Notes under the pieces: generated by a model
The model's input: only the letters and a program-made list of their open reading frames with translations
Databases searched by the model: none
Told to the model about the DNA's origin: nothing
Shown here: piece after piece, positions 16,762-25,054 of the stretch
Layout: every line of letters starts with the position of its first letter
How positions within the stretch are numbered: the first letter of the stretch is position 1
Source: an uncultured Porphyromonadaceae bacterium
GTDB taxonomy: Bacteria > Bacteroidota > Bacteroidia > Bacteroidales > Muribaculaceae
Length of the DNA stretch: 30,659 nt
Direction of reading: 5' to 3'
NCBI GenBank assembly: GCA_900550645.1
Contig: URTA01000032.1
Span: 1-30,659 of the forward strand
Translations under genes and position numbers: made by a program

Positions 16762-17838
16762 TTAGAAGTGCCAGCCGAGAGCCACGAGGACTGCCATCAC
16801 CACGAGGTTGACCAGCGAGATGGGCATGAGGTACTTCCATTCAAATGAGAGCATCTGGTCGATACGAATACGCGGGAACGTCCACTTGAACCAGATGATG
16901 ATGTACGAGATGAAGAACGCCTTGGCGAGGAACCACACGATACCGGGGATATAGTCCATGGCATTGTTGAACGCCTCAAGGCCGGGGATGTGCAGGGGCA
17001 TCCAGCCGCCGAGGAACATCAGAGTGGCGATGCCGGAGACGATGAACAGGTTCAGGTATTCAGCCAGGTAGAAGAAACCGAAGTGGATACCGGAATACTC
17101 TGTGTGATAACCGGCGGTAAGCTCGTGCTCCGCCTCGGGGAGGTCAAACGGGCCACGGTTGGTCTCGGCAGTTGCGGCAATCAGATAGACGATGAACGCT
17201 ATGACTGCGGGAATGTGGCCACGGAATATGAACCAGGCTTTTTCCTGTCCGTCAACGAGTTCAGTAATATTCATTGTGCCGGCAAAAACGATGATAGCAA
17301 GCAGCGCGAGACCCATTGAAAGCTCGTAGCTGACCATCTGCGCACCGCTTCGCATCGCGCCGATGAGCGAATACTTGTTGTTGGAAGACCACCCGGCCAA
17401 CAATATACCGAGTATGCCGACCGAAGAAACGGCAGACACGAAGAATATACCGATGTTATAGTCGATGATCTGCAAGCCCTTGCTCCAGGGGAGGCACGCC
17501 AGCATCACTACGGAAGAGGTGATGATGATGTACGGGGCGAGCTTGAAGAGGAATTTATCTGTTCCCTTGAGGGGAATAAGCTCCTTGATGAGGATTTTGA
17601 ACATGTCGGCAAACACCTGACATACACCCCACTTACCTACACGCATCGGGCCGAGACGGCACTGGAACCATGCGCATAGCTTGCGCTCGTAAAGGATATA
17701 GAAGAGCGCGAGAAGTGCGTAAACCAACAGCACAAGCACTCCTATCACGACACACTCTATGACGGTGGCAGCCCAGCCGGGCAGGAAACCCGTCAATAGA
17801 TCATTGAACCAAGAGGTGACTACACCAAAATCAAACAT
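16762..17838 (-). CDS. nuoH: NuoH, complex I membrane subunit at the quinone site
   Basis: A 358-residue protein with about eight membrane helices that joins the membrane and peripheral arms and helps form the quinone chamber. The family signature is clear: AETNRGPFDLPEAEHELTAG followed by EYSGIHFGFFYLAEY. The early loop with LYERKLCAWFQCRLGPMRVG is also typical. It follows nuoCD by 38 bases and is followed directly by atpD rather than nuoI. Confidence 0.97.
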   Translation of the reverse strand: MFDFGVVTSWFNDLLTGFLPGWAATVIECVVIGVLVLLVYALLALFYILYERKLCAWFQCRLGPMRVGKWGVCQVFADMFKILIKELIPLKGTDKFLFKLAPYIIITSSVVMLACLPWSKGLQIIDYNIGIFFVSAVSSVGILGILLAGWSSNNKYSLIGAMRSGAQMVSYELSMGLALLAIIVFAGTMNITELVDGQEKAWFIFRGHIPAVIAFIVYLIAATAETNRGPFDLPEAEHELTAGYHTEYSGIHFGFFYLAEYLNLFIVSGIATLMFLGGWMPLHIPGLEAFNNAMDYIPGIVWFLAKAFFISYIIIWFKWTFPRIRIDQMLSFEWKYLMPISLVNLVVMAVLVALGWHF

Positions 17839-17876
17839 GGGTTATATTAGTCTTATAAGGTGATGTAAAATGGGGA

Positions 17877-19508
17877 TTATCTGTCGATGTCGGGGATAAC
17901 GAAGTCGAGAATCGCCTCAATGGTGATGAGGTCGGCTATCATGTGTCCGCGTGTGCAGAGATCCACGACACCGGTCAGGTTGAAGCACGGGCTCTGGAAG
18001 TGCACGCGGTACGGTGTTTTGGCACCGTCAGACTCGATGTATACACCGAATGTGCCGCGGCTTGCCTCCACCTGCTGATACCAGTGGCCTACAGGCAGCT
18101 TGATGAGTTTGGGCACCTGTGCGCGTACCGGGCCCTCGGGAATGTTGTCCACGAGCTGCTCGAGTATCTGGCAAGACTGCTCTATCTCGCGCATACGCAC
18201 CATGTAGCGTGCGAACGAGTCGCAGCCGTCCTCGAGGACTTCGTCAAACTTCACTTTGCCGTAAGCGGCATACGGGTGCTTGAGGCGGCAGTCGCAGCTG
18301 AAGCCCGAACCGCGTCCTGAAGGACCGGTAATGGCATAGTTGATTGCGTTGTCGCGTGACAGGATGCCGACACCCTTCATACGGTTCTGGGCAATGATGT
18401 TGCCGGTGAACAGCCTGTGGTATTCTTTCAGACGCTCGGGCATGATAGCCAGCAGAGCCTTGACATCCTTGACGAAATCGGGGTGAACGTCAGCCATTAC
18501 ACCGCCGATGACGTTGTAGTTCATCGACATGCGTGCGCCGCAAGTCTTGTCGAAAATGTCGAGTACCTGCTCACGCTCGCGGAAACCGTAGAAGAAAGCG
18601 GTGGTCGCGCCGAGGTCCATGCTGGCGCAGCCGAATGAGAGCAGGTGTGACGAGATACGCATCAGCTCGTCCATCATCGTGCGGATGACCACTGCACGCT
18701 CAGGGACTTCGATGCCCAGAGCCTTCTCAATACACATACAGAGGCAATGGCGGTTCATGTGAGCTGCCATATAGTCCATACGGTCAGTGAAGTGAAGCAT
18801 CTGCGGATAGCCGAGTCCCTCGCAGAGTTTCTCGATGCCACGGTGGATATATCCGGAAACGATGTCCACCTTCTTGATGATTTCGCCGTCGAGCGAGCAG
18901 CGGAAACGCATCACACCGTGAGTGGAGGGGTGCTGCGGTCCTACGTTGATGACATACTCGTCAGGGCCGAACACCTTGCGGTCCTCGCGGACGACTTTGC
19001 CGTCAGGCTGCTCTATGTATGCACAAGTGTCGTCCTCGTTCACCTCGTCGTTGAGGCGAATGGGGTTGAGTTCGGGATTTGCGTCATAGTCCTTGCGGAG
19101 GGGGAAACCGACCCAGTCGTTGCGCAGGAAGAAGCGGCGCATGTCGGGGTGGTTGATGAATTTTATGCCGTAGAAGTCATACACCTCACGCTCCTGGAAG
19201 TTGGCGACAGCCCAAATGTCAGAAACAGAGTGAACCATCGGGTTCTCGCGGTCGTCGGCAAGCACCTTGACAGTGAGCATCTGCCAGCCGCGAGTGGTGG
19301 AAGTGAGGTAGTAGACGACACCGAAAGCGTCCTTCCAGTCCATGCCGACAACGGCAGAGAGGAGGTCAAACTTCAGCTCCTTGTCATCGCGCAGGGCGAG
19401 GGCAAGTGCGTGCCATGATTTATCGGGGACAGTCACCTCGAGCACCTCGCCGTCGGCGAAAGTGGCTTCGGGGCAGATTTTACCGATTATGGATTGTATA
19501 TCGCTCAT
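17877..19508 (-). CDS. nuoCD: NuoCD, fused complex I peripheral-arm subunits C and D
   Basis: A 543-residue fusion. Residues 1 to about 150 are NuoC (ending in VANFQEREVYDFYGIKF and RNDWVGFPLRKDY); from about 190 on is NuoD. NuoD contains the quinone-pocket loop GPQHPSTHGVMR and the SGYIHRGIEKL tyrosine, and ends with the standard IPDIDR. One continuous frame covers both, as in E. coli and Bacteroides. It lies 45 bases after nuoB. Confidence 0.97.
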   Translation of the reverse strand: MSDIQSIIGKICPEATFADGEVLEVTVPDKSWHALALALRDDKELKFDLLSAVVGMDWKDAFGVVYYLTSTTRGWQMLTVKVLADDRENPMVHSVSDIWAVANFQEREVYDFYGIKFINHPDMRRFFLRNDWVGFPLRKDYDANPELNPIRLNDEVNEDDTCAYIEQPDGKVVREDRKVFGPDEYVINVGPQHPSTHGVMRFRCSLDGEIIKKVDIVSGYIHRGIEKLCEGLGYPQMLHFTDRMDYMAAHMNRHCLCMCIEKALGIEVPERAVVIRTMMDELMRISSHLLSFGCASMDLGATTAFFYGFREREQVLDIFDKTCGARMSMNYNVIGGVMADVHPDFVKDVKALLAIMPERLKEYHRLFTGNIIAQNRMKGVGILSRDNAINYAITGPSGRGSGFSCDCRLKHPYAAYGKVKFDEVLEDGCDSFARYMVRMREIEQSCQILEQLVDNIPEGPVRAQVPKLIKLPVGHWYQQVEASRGTFGVYIESDGAKTPYRVHFQSPCFNLTGVVDLCTRGHMIADLITIEAILDFVIPDIDR

Positions 19509-19553
19509 GATGTGTGATAGATGACGTAGTTGATAAATCCTTATAATATAGGG

Positions 19554-20171
19554 TTAGATTTGGCCTCTCTCCTCGGGATGCTCGCGGAAGAAGTCCTCGA
19601 TTTTCTCCTTGCGGTTCGCTCCGCCGAAGAATTTCTGCACCTTGATTTTGCGCTGGAGCTGCATCAGACCATAGAACATAGCCTCGGGACGCGGGGGGCA
19701 GCCGGGCATATAGACATCGACGGGGAGGATCTTGTCAACACCGTCGAGCACTGCGTATGAGCCTTTGAACGGGCCGCCGGAAACGGCGCAGCTGCCGGCA
19801 GCGATGACATATTTGGGCTCTGCAAGCTGCTCGTAGAGACGGCGCAGAACCGGAGCCATGCGCTTTACGATAGTACCCTGCACCATGATGAAGTCAGCCT
19901 GTCGGGGGGAGTTGCGGGCAACCTCGAAACCGAAGCGGGCCATGTCGTAGCGAGCCGCGCCGAGACACATGAACTCGATGGCGCAGCAGCTCGTGCCGAA
20001 GCAGAAGGGCCACAAAGAGTTTGCCCGTCCCCAGTTGATGAGACGGTCAAATGTACCTACCACTACGTTGGCGCCGGTGGCGTTCAGTTCCTCTACGAGC
20101 TTCGTGATATACTCGTTGTCTTTGAAGTCCTCAAAGGGGATGCTTTTAATCTTGGGATTTTTCATGACCAT
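19554..20171 (-). CDS. nuoB: NuoB, complex I N2 [4Fe-4S] subunit
   Basis: A 205-residue subunit with the terminal N2 cluster that reduces quinone. Ligands are the tandem Cys62-63 (GTSCCAIEF), Cys128 (AAGSCAVSGG) and Cys158 (MPGCPPRPE). Two starts are possible: ATG at 20171, which has an ideal AAAGGAG site seven bases upstream, and ATG at 20165, which overlaps the nuoA stop as ATGA. The first is preferred because of the ribosome site. The C-terminal 25 residues are charged (RKEKIEDFFREHPEERG). Confidence 0.97.
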   Translation of the reverse strand: MVMKNPKIKSIPFEDFKDNEYITKLVEELNATGANVVVGTFDRLINWGRANSLWPFCFGTSCCAIEFMCLGAARYDMARFGFEVARNSPRQADFIMVQGTIVKRMAPVLRRLYEQLAEPKYVIAAGSCAVSGGPFKGSYAVLDGVDKILPVDVYMPGCPPRPEAMFYGLMQLQRKIKVQKFFGGANRKEKIEDFFREHPEERGQI

Positions 20172-20533
20172 TTAAGCGCTCCTTTGCGCCATGCGTATGC
20201 TAAACCTAAAACGAGAATGAAAAGGAAGACACCGATGCACAAGAGACCCTGCATGCCCAGGTCGCGTGTCACCACTGCCCAGGGATAGAGGAAAACTGTC
20301 TCGACATCGAAAATCAGGAAGAGGATAGCGAAAATATAGTATCCGGCCTTGAACTGAATCATGCTCTTGCCGCGTGTGGGGATACCGCACTCGTAAGGCT
20401 CGGACTTTTTCACTGAGAACGACCTCGGGGAAATCAGTTTGGCAATCAAAAGCGCGGCGAACACCAGGAAGATGCCCGTGATGGCAGCTGTAATGGCGAG
20501 CGCTCCGTTGCTTATTTCCAACAGTAGATTCAT
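20162..20533 (-). CDS. nuoA: NuoA, complex I membrane subunit
   Basis: A 123-residue protein with three membrane helices. The loop KKSEPYECGIPTRGKSMIQF and TM2 segment LIFDVETVFLYPWA carry the conserved Cys and the Asp/Glu pair near the quinone cavity. It is the first gene of the nuo-atp unit, about 70 bases downstream of a consensus promoter, and overlaps nuoB by ten bases. Confidence 0.97.
   Translation of the reverse strand: MNLLLEISNGALAITAAITGIFLVFAALLIAKLISPRSFSVKKSEPYECGIPTRGKSMIQFKAGYYIFAILFLIFDVETVFLYPWAVVTRDLGMQGLLCIGVFLFILVLGLAYAWRKGALKWS
20179..20185 (-). promoter_or_regulatory. Shine-Dalgarno site of nuoB
   Basis: AAAGGAG on the minus strand, seven bases before ATG 20171, inside the end of nuoA. 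A strong match is unusual in this phylum, where most genes here have A-rich leaders only, and it favours 20171 over 20165 as the start. Confidence 0.6.
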
Positions 20534-20606
20534 ATAATCGTTTATATATTAGTTAGTTACAAAACTCACATCATCATCTGACGCGAATTTCCAGTTTTTA
20601 TGCGTG

Positions 20607-20637
20607 CAAAGTTACCTAATTTTTGCAAATTCACAAA
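20607..20637 (-). promoter_or_regulatory. Promoter of the nuo-atp unit
   Basis: On the minus strand TTTG (20637-20634) is followed after exactly 19 bases by TAACTTTG (20614-20607), a perfect match to the Bacteroidetes primary-sigma consensus. The transcription start should be near 20600, giving an AT-rich leader of about 67 bases before nuoA. Confidence 0.85.
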
Positions 20638-20660
20638 GCCCAACCGCGTATATAATTGCT

Positions 20661-20705
20661 AAAAAACTTCCCAGCTTCGTTGGATGCCAACGAAACAGGG
20701 AAGTT
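20661..20705 (-). terminator. Rho-independent terminator after the TonB receptor-lipoprotein pair
   Basis: A two-part stem: AACTTCCC (20665-20672) with GGGAAGTT (20698-20705), and inside it TTCGTTGG (20676-20683) with CCAACGAA (20687-20694). Read leftward it ends in six T. It insulates the lipoprotein gene from the nuoA promoter 25 bases further on. Confidence 0.9.
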
Positions 20706-20765
20706 CCAGAAGCCCAGTCGCAATATTAATTGCAATCTCACACAGGAACGGCGGACATTTTCGTG

Positions 20766-21677
20766 TTATTGCAGCAGGGAGGTGTCAATTAGATATTTTC
20801 CCTGGAACGACGCGGCATACGTACCCCGCATTGTGGGTATCGAAAACTCAATCTTAGCTGAGGTGAGGTCATCGCTGACGTTGCTCATGCGGAATGTGGC
20901 AAAAGTGAAGCTCGGATAGGGAGTGCCCTCTGCCATGGTGCACGGAATGACATCTGTGCCTACGATTTCATAGCCGAGGTTGGTAGGCTGCACCTTCAGC
21001 CCGTCAATGCGCAGGTTCAGCTCGGGCATTGCTGCCGCATCAGAGAACTTCGCGTTGTATATGTAAAGCGAAGCAGTCATTTTAGAGGCATCGATGATGA
21101 CGCGATACATCGGCTTGTCAGTCGAGAACTGGTGGTTGTCCGCATCCCCCTCCTTTGTAATTGTTGTCGTCGTGTAGCCGGTATAAACGGCATCAGCGGG
21201 GAATGTGCGCACCATGTAGTGACCGTATGTGTAATACGCCATCATCGCCATCGTGGTTTTGAACGCAGGGCTGCCAAGGGGGGCAGTCGCCGGAGGCGTA
21301 TTGAAGGCCTGCGTCAAGCGCACATCGAACCCCTTGATTTCGCCGCCGTCAGCCGTCGGGGCTGTGAGCGCGGAGGTATGGAACATGAAATTGTCGAAAC
21401 TATACCGCGTGTCGGGTACAGTGAAGGTGATTTTCTCATTGCCGACAGGCACATCCACGCCTGCAACGCCCATTTTCGTGTCGGTATAGTCGATGTGGAT
21501 ACGGTATGTGGTTTCGGCGATTGCGCCGCCATCCGCACCGTTGACATTCATGTCGGTCACGAGGTTCAGCATTTGTACGCCGAAGGTCTGCTCCATATTG
21601 TTGCCCTTCTCATTGTCACATGAAGTGCCGGCAAGCAACGCCGCCACCGCCATCGAAGCAAGTACTGTTTTATTCAT
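20766..21677 (-). CDS. Putative lipoprotein of unknown function, partner of TonB receptor
   Basis: A 303-residue protein beginning MNKTVLASMAVAALLAGTSC, a lipoprotein signal peptide with the modified Cys at about residue 20, so it should be anchored in the outer membrane. The rest looks all-beta, with many short Thr/Val/Tyr-rich strands. Two segments resemble each other loosely (TYRIHIDYTDTKMGVAG and MYRVIIDASKMTASLYIYN), which hints at two related domains. It is not recognisably SusD-like or HmuY-like. An ATG three codons upstream (21686) is an alternative start. It is the second gene after a TonB receptor (62-base gap) and ends in a terminator, so a role in ligand capture for that receptor is inferred. 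Confidence 0.72.
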   Translation of the reverse strand: MNKTVLASMAVAALLAGTSCDNEKGNNMEQTFGVQMLNLVTDMNVNGADGGAIAETTYRIHIDYTDTKMGVAGVDVPVGNEKITFTVPDTRYSFDNFMFHTSALTAPTADGGEIKGFDVRLTQAFNTPPATAPLGSPAFKTTMAMMAYYTYGHYMVRTFPADAVYTGYTTTTITKEGDADNHQFSTDKPMYRVIIDASKMTASLYIYNAKFSDAAAMPELNLRIDGLKVQPTNLGYEIVGTDVIPCTMAEGTPYPSFTFATFRMSNVSDDLTSAKIEFSIPTMRGTYAASFQGKYLIDTSLLQ

Positions 21678-21692
21678 GTTGTACATATTATA

Positions 21693-21730
21693 TGAGTGTA
21701 TGATTGTTGGTTGAGTGTATGTTTGTTGTT
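21693..21730. repeat. Two tandem copies of a 19-base unit
   Basis: TGAGTGTATGATTGTTGGT (21693-21711) and TGAGTGTATGTTTGTTGTT (21712-21730) are adjacent and agree at 17 of 19 bases. They fill most of the spacer between the TonB receptor stop and the lipoprotein start, on the leader of the latter. Confidence 0.75.
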
Positions 21731-21739
21731 TTCCATTCT

Positions 21740-23971
21740 TCAGAAAGAGAGACGCAATGTCGCGCCGAAGCGCAGGGGGCGACCACGCTGCACAAACTCG
21801 TTACCTATTGAAACGAAATAGAACGTGGCAAAGTGTGTATCTGTCAGGTTTTCGCCCCACAGCTGCAACGAAGCGCATCCGCGGCGGAGCGTTACCGACG
21901 CGCCGAGCTGCGCATAGAGCGGCTGCGAGAGGGTGTTCGCCTCGTCCCAATATATATTGCCGGCAGCACGCACATTCACGTCTGCCGTAATCTCGTCAAG
22001 CAGCGTGCCGCCGCAGTCGCGCCGGTATACAGCCTGTGCGAAAATGGTGTTCTGCGGCGCATACGGCACACGCTTTCCACGGTAGTCGGCAATGCCGTTG
22101 TTGAACTTGCGGAAACGAGCGTCGGTATATCCGTAGCTGAATGAGAACGAGAACGGCCCTACCCTATCGACCGACAGCTGCACCTCCGCGCCGAGGCTGC
22201 GTGTCCTGCCGGCGTTGGTCATCATGCGTCCTGTCGTGTTGCCGTTGGGGAACACTGTCAACTGCTGGTCACGGCAGTCTATATAGAACAGAGCCGCATC
22301 GCCGCGTACACGTCCGTCAGCCGTCTGAAGGTGTGCGCCCACCTCGTAATTCCAACTTTTCTCGGGGCGGTAGCCCACTACTTCATCAACGTCATACGCG
22401 GCATTAATGCCCATAAGCCCCATGAGGTCTTGCTGAAGGATGTCGCTGAACATCTGCGTATTGAAGCCGCCGGCCTTGTACCCTTTGGACACATTGGCAT
22501 ATACATTGTTGTCCGCCGAGCCGTCAAGCGAATACGTGACCGCAAATTTCGGCAGCAGCTCCACGAAGCTGCGTGACAGATGCCCGTTCTCTTCTATGTT
22601 CACATTAATATGTGCATACGGTGTCATGCTTCCGTCCGCGCCTGTCTGCAAAACGGTGTAGCCGCTGCGGCATCCGCTGCGGTAGCGCATGCGCACATGT
22701 TCATAGTCCAGACGCAATCCGGCAGTAAGCCGCCAACGGCCGACGGTGAAATTCGATTCATGGTATGCCGCCGCCCCGGCCGTAGGTATAGCAAACGTGC
22801 TGTTGAGCGGGAACGACCGTGTGTCCCAAGCAATCGGGTACAGGGGGTTAGCCGCGTTGCGGTATTTCTCTATCAGCTGGCTGATGCCGTAGTCCAGAAA
22901 CGTCACAGGCGCATCCATGTCAAGGTGCTTGTAAAAGCCGAACACGCCCGCCGTCCAGCTGTAGAAGCCGGCATCGCCGCGAGCCACGACCTCCTCCGTC
23001 ACAGCCGTCTCGCGCTTCTTCTGCGTCAGCGTGAAATAAGACAGCGGCAGGAAATCCTGGTCGAGGGTCATGTTGTCGTCCAGGTACTGCACCGATGTCA
23101 TGGATGCAAGCGAAACGCCGGGGAGCAACCAGCGAACTGTCAAGCCGTCGCTGAGGCAGAAACGGCGGTAGAAACATGTGTCATTGTACTCTATGCGCCC
23201 CGTGCCGAGATACTCGTATGGATAGCCACCCTGACGCAGTCCGCTCGCGGCAAAAGTGTTGGAAAGGCTCAAACTGCCCGAGGGTCGCCATTCATATTTC
23301 AGGCGGGCGTTCCACAGACGCTCCTTGTCGGCCTTTTCGCCGTTGTACTCGTTGCGAAACCAGCCGTCGCTGTAAGAATATCCGCCTGTGACAGACAGTC
23401 CCATGTCGTCGCCGATGCGGCCGTACCACCCGGCCGACACCTTGCCGTCGAAGCCGTTGCCCGCCGCAGCCGACACACGCACGCCCTGGTACGACAGGGG
23501 CGAGAGCGTGCTGATGTTTATCTGACCGCCCATGGTGTTGCGTCCGTAAAGCGTGGACTGCGGGCCGCGAAGCATCTCGACACACGATATGTCGACGATG
23601 TCAAGGTCGTATGCGTCCTTGCTCAGCACCGGCACATTGTCGATGCTCAATCCGACTGCCGGCTGGTCGATACGTGCGCCAAGCCCCCTCACATAAATTG
23701 ATGATGTCATGCGCGAGCCGTAGTCCGGGATGAACAGGTTAGGCACGAGATCTGAAATCCCCTTGACCGCCGCGACATTCAGCCGCTCTGTCTGCGCGGC
23801 AGTCACCAGCGAGGATGACATAGGCAGCGACTGCAAATCCACAGACTGCTTTATAGCCGTGACTACCAATTCATTGAGTGCAACAGTATCGGCCAGAGCC
23901 TCCTCGCCGTAAGAGACGAGGCAGAAAAACGGGCACAACAAAGCGACTATGAAGCGGCGCATAAATTTCAT
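21740..23971 (-). CDS. TonB-dependent outer-membrane receptor (siderophore/FyuA-like)
   Basis: A 743-residue outer-membrane importer driven by TonB. A signal peptide (about 1-27, ending YGEEALA) precedes the plug domain, with a segment typical of the family, VEMLRGPQSTLYGRNTMGGQ (about 130-150). The 22-strand barrel follows and ends in an aromatic residue (FGATLRLSF). There is no SusC-type carboxypeptidase-like N-terminal domain and no susD neighbour. The plug text (DLQSLPMS; GLGARIDQPAVGLSIDNVPV) resembles ferri-siderophore receptors of the FyuA group; the substrate cannot be fixed from sequence. ATG at 23962 is an alternative start. A weak promoter-like TAATTTTA lies at 23983-23976. The gene is followed by a lipoprotein gene. 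Confidence 0.93.
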   Translation of the reverse strand: MKFMRRFIVALLCPFFCLVSYGEEALADTVALNELVVTAIKQSVDLQSLPMSSSLVTAAQTERLNVAAVKGISDLVPNLFIPDYGSRMTSSIYVRGLGARIDQPAVGLSIDNVPVLSKDAYDLDIVDISCVEMLRGPQSTLYGRNTMGGQINISTLSPLSYQGVRVSAAAGNGFDGKVSAGWYGRIGDDMGLSVTGGYSYSDGWFRNEYNGEKADKERLWNARLKYEWRPSGSLSLSNTFAASGLRQGGYPYEYLGTGRIEYNDTCFYRRFCLSDGLTVRWLLPGVSLASMTSVQYLDDNMTLDQDFLPLSYFTLTQKKRETAVTEEVVARGDAGFYSWTAGVFGFYKHLDMDAPVTFLDYGISQLIEKYRNAANPLYPIAWDTRSFPLNSTFAIPTAGAAAYHESNFTVGRWRLTAGLRLDYEHVRMRYRSGCRSGYTVLQTGADGSMTPYAHINVNIEENGHLSRSFVELLPKFAVTYSLDGSADNNVYANVSKGYKAGGFNTQMFSDILQQDLMGLMGINAAYDVDEVVGYRPEKSWNYEVGAHLQTADGRVRGDAALFYIDCRDQQLTVFPNGNTTGRMMTNAGRTRSLGAEVQLSVDRVGPFSFSFSYGYTDARFRKFNNGIADYRGKRVPYAPQNTIFAQAVYRRDCGGTLLDEITADVNVRAAGNIYWDEANTLSQPLYAQLGASVTLRRGCASLQLWGENLTDTHFATFYFVSIGNEFVQRGRPLRFGATLRLSF

Positions 23972-24049
23972 ATTGTAAAATTACGCAAACGCCACGAGCG
24001 CGGCAATACCCAAAAACGATGAAAATCCAGGGCAGGGCGTGCAAAACAA

Positions 24050-25054
24050 TCAATGGAAGAGCCGCGAAAGTATGCGGCGGAAGTCAAGCCACCGCTCTCG
24101 ACGGTCAACACCGTCCGTCAATTCGGCAGCAGAAACTGTGATGCCGGCACCACGCCAGAAAGGGTCGGCGAGTTCGCGCTGCATAAAAAATTGCGCAGCC
24201 TCGGGAGTCCAGCCGCCGTCAATGATGAGGCTGCGGACGTGGCGGCGCAAGCGTGACGCCAGTTCGTCACGGCAACAGGCCTCGTCCTGACCGCTCAGGA
24301 CCTTATGCGTATACGCCATTTTAGCCTCGGCAAGGGCGGAGCAGTCGCAATGCGCGATGCCATCGCCAGAATTATAGTTAAGCCCTGCGTATGACAGGAA
24401 TACCATGCTCGCAGCATGGCGTACATACTGCACGTTGACCATTTCGGCGGCACTCGCATCGCCCGGATAATTCACGGCAAAGACCTGCGCGAGAAGGTCG
24501 CGGCGGTATATCTTGTCATTAATAGAAGGGGTTATGTAACTGCCGTCGCCGATAAATCGGGAATATTCGCGCAACTGCCCATTGTCAATGAGCGCGTCGC
24601 CGGCTATCTCGTCCGGCACACTGTTGCCGTTTTTCACAGGAACGCCCTTCAGCCTGCCCACAGAACGCATCTCCGCGAGGTCTGCCCCAGTGCGCTGCAT
24701 ACACTCCACAAGCCTGGCTGCGGCATCAGGCTCAAGCCACTGCGCAGGGTCGGCAAAGATGACGTATGTGCCGGATGCTGCATCCACGGCATGGCGCAGC
24801 TGCTCCCAGCGCGGTGTCTGCGGCGACCCCTCGATGAACTTCACCGCAATGTTTCCCTTTACACGGGGCAATTTGCGCCGCAACGCATCGGCATAGCCGC
24901 AGAAACTGCAGTCAGCCACTATCAGCTCGACATCTTCAAACGTCTGCGATGCCAGAGCGTTGACACAGCGGCGCAGCAACCTGTCGTTGCTGCCGATTGT
25001 GAGTATTAGCGAGAGCGTCGGTGACATGGATGGAAAGGGCACTATGGCCATCAT
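24050..25054 (-). CDS. GT2-like glycosyltransferase with degenerate DxD
   Basis: A 334-residue cytoplasmic protein with a GT-A N-terminal fold: SLILTIGSNDRLLRRCVNALASQ is the usual GT2 first strand and helix (broken here by one-letter changes), followed by VELIVADCS. The metal-binding DxD expected after YVIFA reads DPAQ (Asp102-Pro-Ala), so the second Asp is missing. The acceptor and sugar are unknown. The start is ambiguous: ATG 25054 overlaps the end of the DUF1460 gene, ATG 25027 (MSPTLSLILT) begins closer to the family start. It is the third gene of a coupled set with the yitT-like and DUF1460 genes. Confidence 0.78.
   Translation of the reverse strand: MMAIVPFPSMSPTLSLILTIGSNDRLLRRCVNALASQTFEDVELIVADCSFCGYADALRRKLPRVKGNIAVKFIEGSPQTPRWEQLRHAVDAASGTYVIFADPAQWLEPDAAARLVECMQRTGADLAEMRSVGRLKGVPVKNGNSVPDEIAGDALIDNGQLREYSRFIGDGSYITPSINDKIYRRDLLAQVFAVNYPGDASAAEMVNVQYVRHAASMVFLSYAGLNYNSGDGIAHCDCSALAEAKMAYTHKVLSGQDEACCRDELASRLRRHVRSLIIDGGWTPEAAQFFMQRELADPFWRGAGITVSAAELTDGVDRRERWLDFRRILSRLFH

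Larger units (their letters stand above)
3316..20533 (-). other. Predicted 18-gene nuo-atp-nuo transcription unit
   Basis: All 18 genes run leftward. Gaps between successive genes, from nuoA, are: overlap of 10, then 45, 38, 45, 23, 11, 51, 21, 4, 1, 98, 36, 9, 6, 3, 32 and 35 bases. A consensus promoter stands before nuoA and a terminator after nuoN. No TAnnTTTG element was found in the spacers at the two nuo/atp junctions (16717-16761 and 9716-9751). Co-transcription is inferred from spacing; internal promoters inside coding sequence cannot be excluded. Confidence 0.75.

Noticed and set aside
22580..23701. Rightward open frame of 373 codons opposite the TonB receptor
   Set aside because: It lies wholly antisense to the receptor, shows no domain, and has Arg/Val/Ala-rich antisense composition.
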